This document shows positions 1 to 5,080 of a stretch of 7,132 nt of DNA, in pieces. The DNA comes from an uncultured bacterium. Its GTDB lineage: Bacteria; Patescibacteriota; Minisyncoccia; Phycocordibacterales; UBA9973. Under the pieces are notes generated by a model. That model saw nothing but the letters and a program-made list of their open reading frames with translations, was not told where the DNA came from and did no database searches. A program made the position numbers and the translations under genes. The stretch's first letter is position 1. The number at the start of each line of letters is the position of its first letter. The DNA lies in the NCBI GenBank assembly GCA_937895515.1, contig CALAYS010000073.1:1-7132 (forward strand), written 5' to 3'.

Positions 1-50
1 TACGAGATAACGTGATGTGACTGGAGTTCAGACGTGTGCTCTTCCGATCT
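1..50. other. Illumina indexed sequencing adapter (library artefact)
   Basis: The first 50 bases are synthetic. They contain the end of the P7 flow-cell sequence (TACGAGAT), an 8-base index (AACGTGAT) and the index-read priming site ending in GCTCTTCCGATCT, where the insert always begins. The adapter is uninterrupted and the biological sequence starts at base 51. It marks the contig edge as the end of a library molecule and should be trimmed. No gene should be called across it. Confidence 0.98.
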
Positions 51-102
51 CAATCTCTTTATCGAGATGCTTAGAAAGGTCTTTTAAGAATATTTGTTTC
101 AT
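51..102 (-). CDS. Start of an unidentified bacterial gene, truncated by the adapter
   Basis: An ATG at 102-100 opens a frame with 17 complete codons, MKQIFLKDLSKHLDKEI, before the adapter cuts it. It begins one base after the TAA of the 55-aa gene upstream, so it looks like the third gene of the same operon. The short N-terminus is charged and has no signal peptide, which suggests a cytoplasmic protein, but nothing identifies its family. Only the start is certain to be open; the remainder is missing from this window. Confidence 0.4.
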
Positions 103-103
103 T

Positions 104-271
104 TTATAAACTCGGAACAGTTACACATTCTCCTATCCAGCAATCAAAACAAATACGTTGTCCTGCTTTTGCTTCTTGAAAGTCTGCTTTTCTAACATAG
201 TTGAATTGTGCATTACCTAAAATGTATGCAAGGAAAAATAGGAGAAAAAAGGATATGTTTTTCAAGCTCAT
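104..271 (-). CDS. Small exported Cys-containing peptide (55 aa), unknown function
   Basis: I do not recognise this protein. The ATG at 271-269 is preferred over upstream codons because it puts a classic signal peptide at the N-terminus: MSLKN, a hydrophobic core of about 12 residues, then LGNAQ with probable signal-peptidase cleavage after Ala21. The LGNAQ-type ending is frequent in Bacteroidota. The mature part would be only about 34 residues. It holds a short cysteine group near the C-terminus (Cys41, Cys44, Cys49, pattern C-x2-C-x4-C) that could form disulfides or bind metal. It starts 1 nt after the stop of the 179-aa exported protein, so the two are surely cotranscribed and may act together in the envelope. 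A lone small ORF could be spurious, but the coupling and signal peptide argue for a real gene. Confidence 0.55.
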   Translation of the reverse strand: MSLKNISFFLLFFLAYILGNAQFNYVRKADFQEAKAGQRICFDCWIGECVTVPSL

Positions 272-272
272 A

Positions 273-812
273 TTAATTCTTAAATTTAAATGAAACATCT
301 AAACCGATAGCCTGATATGAAAAGGGCCAGGGCCAAAAAAATATTCCTGTATTGTATTTCAAGTTTAAATCAACAATTCGGCTTCTTAAAAGTGTGAACT
401 CAAATGCCGGTCCTGTGAAGATTGCTTTTTTAACAAATAATCTTACAATAGTGCTACTTCCATCCCCCCAGTTATAGTAAAATCTACCTCTACCATATTC
501 AAAAAAACATCCTAAACGGATTCTGGAATAGGGTTTTTTAAAACGATACAGATACTGAAACGCAATTCCGTTTTGCATATCTGCAATTTCATACCCCCAT
601 TTAGGTCCCCTCATGTAATGAATATAGAACTCATTTCGGGCTATTGCTATTCCTCCACCCACTAAAAAATAAGGGTCTTGCCCATAACCTGTATACGGAT
701 TTTTAGCTGCAATATTCACCATGAATTTTATACTATCCGGCCTGAATTTATAATCCTTACAAAATCCAAGAATCGGCATTAAACCCAATACACAAGCAAG
801 GAATTTTCTCAT
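273..812 (-). CDS. Exported protein, probable small outer-membrane beta-barrel (Bacteroidota-like)
   Basis: This is a 179-aa protein with an N-terminal signal peptide (residues 1 to about 18, MRKFLACVLGLMPILGF then Cys). The ATG at 812-810 is chosen because it places Arg-Lys directly before the hydrophobic core; an in-frame TTG lies three codons upstream. The mature region is rich in Tyr, Phe, Trp and Gly and alternates hydrophobic with polar residues in short runs (for example 29-36, 50-66, 81-92, 98-115, 147-160, 168-178). This suits an eight- to ten-stranded outer-membrane barrel. The Cys18 context is a poor lipobox, so a lipoprotein is less likely. No family motif is recognised. It is the first gene of a tight operon with the 55-aa peptide. 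No clear Shine-Dalgarno precedes it, which is usual in Bacteroidota. Confidence 0.65.
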   Translation of the reverse strand: MRKFLACVLGLMPILGFCKDYKFRPDSIKFMVNIAAKNPYTGYGQDPYFLVGGGIAIARNEFYIHYMRGPKWGYEIADMQNGIAFQYLYRFKKPYSRIRLGCFFEYGRGRFYYNWGDGSSTIVRLFVKKAIFTGPAFEFTLLRSRIVDLNLKYNTGIFFWPWPFSYQAIGLDVSFKFKN

Positions 813-934
813 TGTAATCAATATAAAATACCATGGTTTAAACTTTTTATAAAAAAGTAATCTAGTGGTTGTTTTGATGAACTACACAAAACAGTAAATA
901 AAAAGTCATAACAGATGTTGATCAGTAGCAACTT
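813..934. other. Intergenic stretch holding the bacterial-mitochondrial junction
   Basis: This spacer separates the bacterial ATG at 812 from the rps11 stop at 935. The switch of origin must lie here, but composition is AT-rich on both sides and the exact base cannot be placed. It contains a short AT-only inverted repeat at 842-858 (arms ACTTTTT and AAAAAGT, 3-nt loop) and the left arm of the hairpin that spans the rps11 stop. I looked for a Bacteroidota-type promoter (TTG, about 20 bases, TAnnTTTG) for the exported-protein operon and saw no convincing match. Confidence 0.5.
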
Positions 935-942
935 CTACTGAT
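921..942 (-). repeat. 8-bp perfect hairpin spanning the rps11 stop codon
   Basis: The arms ATCAGTAG and CTACTGAT are perfect inverted repeats separated by six bases. The TAG stop of rps11 (937-935) lies inside one arm. An overlapping alternative pairing, GTTG with CAAC, occurs at 918-933. There is no T-run after it, so it is not a bacterial terminator. In compact mitochondrial genomes, stem-loops at gene ends can mark transcript processing sites. A palindrome at a gene edge could also have seeded the chimeric join. Both roles are inference. Confidence 0.5.
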
Positions 943-1435
943 TATTTAATGCTTTTAACACTCTTCTTCTAATACGTCTTTTTGGTAAAAATCTAGGAAT
1001 AAATGATTGCCTATGTGTAAGGTATAATATCTGTGGACTTACTATACCCATAAATTTTTTAAAAAAAAAAAATTGACGATTATTAAAATTTTTTATATAA
1101 AAAAGATAAATAAAACGCAAAAAAGACGAATACGAACTCTTAAGTTGCAAAGCTATAGCTGTTGCGTTTTTAGGGTTGCGTTTAAAAAATTTAGCTTTTC
1201 TCCCAAATACACTTAGTAGTCTACCTGCACTAAATCCAATAAATTTATCTTTAGTTAAGTCTATTATCGAAAAAAATTGTTGCCTTTTAGGGAGCGTAAT
1301 ATTAAACATTGAATTAAACAATGTTTCTTGTCTTATAGCAATATTTCTTGTTGCGTAACGAAAACTAGAGTATAATTTAAGTAATTTTTTTCTTTGTAAT
1401 TTAGCAGTTCGTCTTTTAAGAAAAAATCGTAACAC
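935..1435 (-). CDS. rps11: Mitochondrial ribosomal protein uS11 (divergent)
   Basis: A 166-aa basic protein whose core follows the uS11 plan. FNITLPKRQQFFSIIDLTKD (residues 44-63) stands where the family has FNNTIVTITDLKG. GFSAG (67-71) matches the SSAG turn, GRKAKFFKRNPKNATAIALQ (78-97) matches the GSRKSTPYAAQ helix, and PKRRIRR (151-157) matches the PKKRR tail that contacts 16S-type rRNA in the platform of the small subunit. The N-terminal 43 residues are an extra basic extension, longer than bacterial S11. The start is taken as GTG at 1435, just after the nad4L stop, because the first in-frame ATG (residue 43) would leave almost no N-terminus. It contains no tryptophan, so it is open in any code. 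Many usually conserved Gly residues are replaced, hence moderate confidence. Confidence 0.65.
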   Translation of the reverse strand: MLRFFLKRRTAKLQRKKLLKLYSSFRYATRNIAIRQETLFNSMFNITLPKRQQFFSIIDLTKDKFIGFSAGRLLSVFGRKAKFFKRNPKNATAIALQLKSSYSSFLRFIYLFYIKNFNNRQFFFFKKFMGIVSPQILYLTHRQSFIPRFLPKRRIRRRVLKALNNQ

Positions 1436-1438
1436 TTA

Positions 1439-1726
1439 TTATAATAATAGTAAGAGCATATTTAGAGCTAACTCCAGACCACCTAAAACTAATAAAAAAA
1501 AGGAAAACAATAAAATATAATAAATATTTAAATAAGCACCCATAGCTATACCGACTAAAAACATTAATACTAAAGAGAACTCACCAATAAGAAGCATGCC
1601 TAATAAGTTCTTATTTAAAAAAGCTAAGCTACTAACTAAACATATTAACAAAAAACTAAACACATACAATCAATGTAGCACCCCTTTATTATTAGTCAAA
1701 GTATAAATTTTGTGTAAGACCGTCAT
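1439..1726 (-). CDS. nad4L: NADH dehydrogenase (ubiquinone) subunit 4L, complex I proton channel
   Basis: A 95-aa, three-helix membrane protein of complex I in the mitochondrial inner membrane. It carries both functional glutamates of the NuoK/ND4L family: Glu49 (in LLIGEFSLVLMF) and Glu85 (in GGLELALNMLL). Their spacing of 36 equals that of Glu36 and Glu72 in bacterial NuoK, and the length matches the usual 95-100 aa. The frame reaches its ATG at 1726 only if the TGA at 1672-1670 is read as Trp19; in the standard code it would appear to start at a downstream TTG. The first 35 bases overlap the end of nad9. The double TAA at its end is followed immediately by the GTG of rps11. Low sequence identity is expected for ND4L, but the Glu pair makes the call firm. 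Confidence 0.82.
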
Positions 1727-2276
1727 AGCTTGTTGTTTTGTATGAATAATTATCTATGTTAAGAGAGGTGTAATCAGTCAACAACCTTCGGCTGTCCCTT
1801 AACCCCCAAATGTATACGTCAAAAAACTCTAAGACCTCTCTCTCTACTCAATTAAAAGCCGAATAAATAGTACTAATAGAGTCAAAAGCTGTGTGGTTTG
1901 TATGAGTAACTAGAAAAAAAGAAGAAAAATAACAAGAGGATACTAAAGAGGAAGATCTAAGCTCTTTTATATAACTTAAATCAAGAGGTGTGTAAACTCT
2001 AGCAGAGTTTATCCTCAAATATAAATAAAAAAAGTAATGACTTGTACTAGGTAGGGAAAAATGAAGAAAATTAGATCCAGTAGTTGTTTCTGTATAAAAA
2101 TCTATTGATTCATCTATATCAAGCATAACCAAAGTTTCTAAAGGTTTTGGTTGTGCTCAAACTAAGTACGGATCCTTTAAACTAGTATACTTCGCATATT
2201 TTGACTTTTGTGGGAATATCTTAAACACCTTTTGTCGATCATCAGACTTATAAAAACATATTAAAACACCAACCAT
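1692..2276 (-). CDS. nad9: NADH dehydrogenase subunit 9 (NuoC / 30 kDa subunit), divergent
   Basis: A 194-aa soluble subunit of the complex I peripheral arm, the usual length of mitochondrial Nad9. It is recognised by its C-terminal signature: WVEREVLEFFDVYIWGLRDS (143-162), then RRLLTDY (163-169). This matches the family pattern ERExxDxFGxxFxGxxDLRRILTDY. Trp40 and Trp143 are TGA, so the gene is broken into pieces in the standard code; Trp157 is TGG. The ATG at 2276 overlaps the end of orf90 by 29 bases and its stop overlaps nad4L. The oddity is the C-terminus: after TDY the family normally continues GFEGHPLRKDFP, but here only an unrelated, polar 25-residue tail follows (SLNIDNYSYK onward). 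This is either real divergence or an edited transcript. The function should still be scaffolding the quinone-side hydrophilic domain. Confidence 0.8.
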
Positions 2277-2520
2277 TAAAATATAAAAAAATTTCTAAAA
2301 AATAAATAAAAAATTGTGAAGTCATTAAAAAAAGCGTAGAAAATCGTTGTCAAAAAAAACATATAAAACTAATTAAAAAAAAAACTGTACTAAGTATAAC
2401 CTTAGACAAAACCCTATTGCTGCTAATTCGTAAGAGTGGTAATATCACAAGTAAACTTAGGGAAAACACAAATAAGTAAACGTGATAGTTTAATACTCAA
2501 TTTAGAAATGCCCCCCACAT
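2248..2520 (-). CDS. orf90, unidentified mitochondrial membrane protein
   Basis: A 90-aa frame from ATG at 2520 to TAA at 2250-2248, read in code 4 (Trp8 and Trp57 are TGA; Trp2 and Trp84 are TGG). It is very hydrophobic, with probable transmembrane segments at about residues 13-31, 40-58 and 65-82, and a short basic loop (RISSNRVLSK) between the first two. It lies between orf52 and nad9, overlapping the latter. Complex I genes surround it, and position plus hydrophobicity would suit a small complex I membrane subunit. I see none of the hallmark residues of ND3 (YECGF) or ATP8, and no convincing ND6 pattern. Its neighbour orf52 could be part of the same gene if a frameshift or RNA editing is involved. 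Confidence 0.45.
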
Positions 2521-2524
2521 AAGT

Positions 2525-2683
2525 TTACCAAACGTTAATACAAACAAATAATAAAAATCATAACAAAACACAAGCTACTACATAAGTGTAAAATATTACG
2601 TAAACACCATAGAGTTTAGTGATTCTAGCTGTAATGATATAAGCTTTTAAGGATGATAAAGTCTTTGCTAAAACACCAACCAT
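2525..2683 (-). CDS. orf52, unidentified small mitochondrial membrane protein
   Basis: A 52-aa frame that begins at the base after the nad4 stop and ends 4 nt before the ATG of orf90. It has a mildly basic N-terminal half (Lys7, Lys13, Arg20, Lys23) and one long hydrophobic stretch at about residues 24-50. Trp42 is TGA and the last residue is a TGG Trp. No family is recognised. Its first codons (ATG GTT GGT GTT TTA) are identical to those of nad9, giving a 15-base repeat. In a genome this compact, a 159-base open frame is unlikely to be spacer. It may be a genuine small subunit or the N-terminal piece of a gene continued in orf90. Confidence 0.4.
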
Positions 2684-4126
2684 CTAAAATAAAGGTAAAA
2701 AAAAACTTAAAACAAAAAGACTAGATATTAGTGAAGACGCCGTAGTTAAATCTCTCTTTAATAAATCAAAAAGTACAACACTCCCCGTTGGCTGGCCGTA
2801 TAAAACACCAAATCAAGTTTTGCTAAAACCTAATACCCCATAAACGGCACAAAGTAAAAAAAAAAAAATACCCAATCATGTAAAGTTGCTATACAATAGA
2901 TGTAAGAGCTCTCACTCAACAAAAAATTTCACAAAAATAGGAAAACCTCTGAAGATTAGTAACCCTAACCAGATAGCTAAAACTAAAAGTGGCGTAAAAA
3001 CGGCAAGACCGCTAACTAAAATAGAATTTCTCGACCCGAACTGCTTTTGGACTTGATCTACTAAAAAGAAAAATAAGGCAGATAAAAGACCGTGGACTAA
3101 TAAAAATAAATTTAAAATAGATAAGTTAATATTGGCTAACAATACTAAAAATAACGCGATTAAATTCATTTCTTGTACTGTCGCATAAGCAATAAGCTTT
3201 TTTATATCAAGGGAGCTTCACATTCTAACAGAAGCGTCATAAGCTCCTCACATAATCATTGTTAAAGCTATAACATTAAGAGTTTGAGAATAAAAAATAA
3301 AATAAAAAAAAGTTAAACAATAAAAAGCAGTTTTAACTAAAAACCCACTAAGAAATATAGAGAAACCGGTAGGCGCCTCCACATGAACCTTGATTAATCA
3401 GTAGTAAAAGGGTCACAACGGGATCTTAACTGCAAATCCGCAGAAAAAACAAATAAATAACAGAGTATTTTCAATTAATGAAAACTTTAAAAGTCTAAGG
3501 CTTTCGAAATCTACTACACCATAAACCCCCCATAAGTAAGCCAAAGCCATTAAAACTAAAAACGAACCTGTTAAAGTTCAAGTAAGTAAAAATAAAATAG
3601 ATTTTGTTACTTTTTTAGAATAACCAAACTGGTAGACAAAAAATAAAGATGGTAAAAAAATAAATTCAAAATATATAAACATTTGTACTAAATTTGTGGA
3701 TGAAACCATTAAAATAGTACAAACAACAAAAATAAAAAAATAAAAACTAAAAAAGTTTACTTTAAATAAGTAACGCTCACTTAAGTATACTCAACTCACA
3801 ACTGTTACACTAAGGGCCAAACACGTTAAAGTATCACTAAAAAGCGACACATCCCCATAGATATTAATACTGTTGAAAGTTACAGTAAGTAACTGATTAG
3901 CTAAAAAAAATTTATATAAAGTTACCAGCAACAAAAATGCGTTAATAGTTAAAAAGTAAAAAAAAATTCAGTTTTTTGTTGTAACACTTTTTGACTTTTG
4001 CGGTAAAGAAGTTAACAACACCCCCAAAAAGACATGTAATAACAAAAACCCCAAAACAGAAGAATTCATTGTTTGCGTTATCAAGTACATATAGTTACTA
4101 ATCATATTTGCTGCGTGTAAACTCAT
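2684..4126 (-). CDS. nad4: NADH dehydrogenase (ubiquinone) subunit 4, complex I antiporter-like subunit
   Basis: A 480-aa polytopic protein, the normal ND4 length, uninterrupted from ATG at 4126 to TAG at 2686 when TGA is read as Trp. Of its 12 Trp codons, ten are TGA and two TGG. Family landmarks fall in place: Glu154 in the fifth helix (IYFEFIFLP), Lys234 in KIPLWPFYYWL, HVEAPTGFSIFLSG (248-261), Lys265, WGAYDASVRMW (293-303) then LDIKKLIAYA (306-315), HGLLSALFFF (345-354) and Glu404 in FFVEWE. These Glu and Lys residues form the proton path of NuoM/ND4. The next landmark is odd: where the family usually has S-H-M (an ionisable His), this protein has VQEMN, so Glu319 replaces the His. The gene starts 3 nt after orf93, and its stop directly precedes orf52. 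Expression must be in the mitochondrion because of the code. Confidence 0.96.
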
Positions 4127-4129
4127 ATG

Positions 4130-4411
4130 TTAAATAAATATAACAAATATTAATACTACTAATAATAATACGCTAATAACAGAGTAGGTAAACTCATTCA
4201 TAAGCTGAGATACAACTCTTCAGCTGGATCGCAAATTTGTAAATGTTCTTAAAAAAACTTGCTCAACGATATATTTTTCTGAGAAAAGTGCGTTTCCTAC
4301 AATATAATTAAACCGTAAACTATAAAAAACAACCTTTTTAATAAAAAAGTCAAAAAGCATTCCCGATTTAAAAAACTTATAAAATTTATTTTGATAAAAG
4401 TTTGTAAACAT
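4130..4411 (-). CDS. orf93, membrane-anchored mitochondrial protein; possible separate C-terminus of ND5
   Basis: A 93-aa frame read through a TGA at Trp64 (the standard code would stop there). The ATG at 4411 is preferred; a GTG at 4426 lies five codons earlier, and the frame is closed upstream by the orf79 stop. It has a basic, aromatic-rich amphipathic body and one C-terminal transmembrane helix (about 75-93). The layout LFDFFIKK ... SEKYIVEQVF ... RVVSQLMNEF then a final helix resembles by eye the last 80 or so residues of ND5, where a peripheral segment leads into the final helix. It sits directly before nad4, where nad5 lies in many mitochondrial genomes. No antiporter core is present, so if this is ND5 the rest is encoded elsewhere. 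The alternative is an unrelated lineage-specific protein. Confidence 0.4.
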
Positions 4412-4429
4412 ACTCACTATACACACTCA

Positions 4430-4669
4430 TTATGCATAAATATGCCTTAAAAAGATAGTAGAAAAAAAAGATGCGTAGCAAATAAATAAAATAGCCCAGT
4501 AATGACCGTGGTATATACTTAAGCCATACATAACGTAAAAAACACCGTAAATAATTAAAATATTAATATATAACGCAAAATAAAAAATTACCCGAGCTAA
4601 TTGTCGATTTCTAGAATATCTACTTTTATTAAATATTTTATTTTTTCTTAACATAAAACTTTCAGTCAT
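4430..4669 (-). CDS. orf79, small conserved-looking mitochondrial membrane protein
   Basis: A 79-aa frame that starts 1 nt after tRNA-Leu. It has a basic, positively charged N-terminus containing NKSRYSRNRQ (residues 14-23), then two hydrophobic segments (about 27-48 and 55-75) joined by a short His/Tyr-rich turn (YHGHYW). From memory, small mitochondrial ORFs of stramenopiles and possibly ciliates share a YSRNRQ-plus-two-helix layout; this could not be checked and no function is claimed. The charged block before helix 1 predicts a matrix-side N-terminus and an inner-membrane location. The surrounding complex I genes make a respiratory or assembly subunit plausible. A second Met at residue 6 could be the true start. 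Confidence 0.6.
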   Translation of the reverse strand: MTESFMLRKNKIFNKSRYSRNRQLARVIFYFALYINILIIYGVFYVMYGLSIYHGHYWAILFICYASFFSTIFLRHIYA

Positions 4670-4670
4670 C

Positions 4671-4750
4671 TACTCATAGCTGGGATCGAACCAACACCCC
4701 GCAGGATATGATTTTAAGTCATACGCGTCTACCAGTTCCGCCATACGAGT
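4671..4750 (-). tRNA. trnL(uaa): tRNA-Leu(UAA), mitochondrial
   Basis: A full cloverleaf can be drawn. The acceptor ACTCGTA pairs with TATGAGT (one G-U), discriminator A. The D arm contains GG in the loop. The anticodon stem TATGA/TCATA closes the loop CTTAAAA, giving anticodon UAA. An 11-nt variable region (TCCTGCGGGGT) is consistent with a class II tRNA. The T arm GTTGG/CCAGC carries the TTCGATC loop. It reads UUA codons, which are very common in this AT-rich genome. The 3' CCA is not encoded. Only one base separates it from orf79, so it probably also serves as the processing punctuation that frees the orf79 mRNA. Confidence 0.9.
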
Positions 4751-4752
4751 TA

Positions 4753-4818
4753 TGCGGCGTTTGGGAATTGAACCCAACAAATCATGGGGGATGAGCCCTG
4801 AATGGACCTCCGCGCCGC
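4753..4818 (-). tRNA. Aberrant mitochondrial tRNA, probably tRNA-Met(CAU) with a reduced D arm
   Basis: Strong parts: a T arm TTGGG-TTCAATT-CCCAA, and an acceptor GCGGCG pairing with CGCCGC plus discriminator A; the seventh pair would be a C-A mismatch. Between them are only 34 bases. The best anticodon arm is GGG-CTCATCC-CCC, with T at position 33 and anticodon CAT, as in GGGCUCAU-type methionine tRNAs, though the two outer stem pairs do not form. That leaves about 11 bases where the D arm should be, with at best a GG/CC mini-stem. It lies 2 nt upstream of tRNA-Leu. Editing could repair the mismatches; a tRNA-like relic is the alternative. Confidence 0.45.
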
Positions 4819-5028
4819 CCAAAAAAGGTGCATGAGACTATCACTCATATTGTACATTTTTCCAAATATTTTTTGCACCATAGTATCTGCTTTTTTTCAG
4901 TCATCCTTACTAAAGATCTCAGTTGATTTTTATAATGATATTTACTAAGGTTGTATTTTTACAGTTTATTTTTATTTTTCTATTGGGTTTAGTGGTTTCA
5001 ATTCATCATAGTTGTATAAATATTTTAA
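4819..5028. other. Non-coding stretch containing the mitochondrial-bacterial junction
   Basis: About 210 bases between the upstream tRNA and the insertion sequence. No gene is supported. It contains a small stem (ATGAG/CTCAT, around 4832-4848), a more distant GGTGCA/TGCACC pair, T-rich runs and a TATAAT at 4931-4936. A plus-strand frame from ATG at 4935 codes a hydrophobic stretch that runs into the IS end; without the IS it would stop after 34 codons, so it is probably chance. The base at which mitochondrial sequence gives way to bacterial sequence lies somewhere here. Confidence 0.4.
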
Positions 5029-5054
5029 CTATAATGCGCCCCATTGTCAAGACA
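5029..5054 (+). repeat. Left terminal inverted repeat of the IS (orfB end)
   Basis: CTATAATGCGCCCC and following bases, matching the inverted complement of the other end at 17 of 26 positions, with nine identical bases at the tip. It is the transposase binding and cleavage site at the 3' side of orfB. It starts 27 bases beyond the orfB stop. Confidence 0.75.
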
Positions 5055-5080
5055 AAAATTTCACCTTTTATAGAAACACT

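Noticed and set aside
1176..1358. Plus-strand open frame of 60 codons opposite rps11
   Set aside because: It is the antisense shadow of rps11, with no start signal or recognisable domain, in a block where every gene is on the minus strand.
2281..2400. Poly-A/T-rich runs that could suggest a non-coding control region
   Set aside because: In code 4 the whole stretch is covered by orf90 and the start of nad9. The runs are Phe, Leu and Ile codons of membrane proteins.
918..4820. Nuclear or bacterial pseudogene copy of mitochondrial DNA
   Set aside because: All frames are intact under code 4, gene spacing is mitochondrial and there is no decay, so the block looks like genuine mitochondrial DNA rather than an old transferred copy.
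4751..4881. Minus-strand frame beginning MVQKIFGK that reads through the upstream tRNA
   Set aside because: Its second half is the tRNA acceptor, anticodon and T arm, and it has no homology I recognise. The tRNA reading is better supported.
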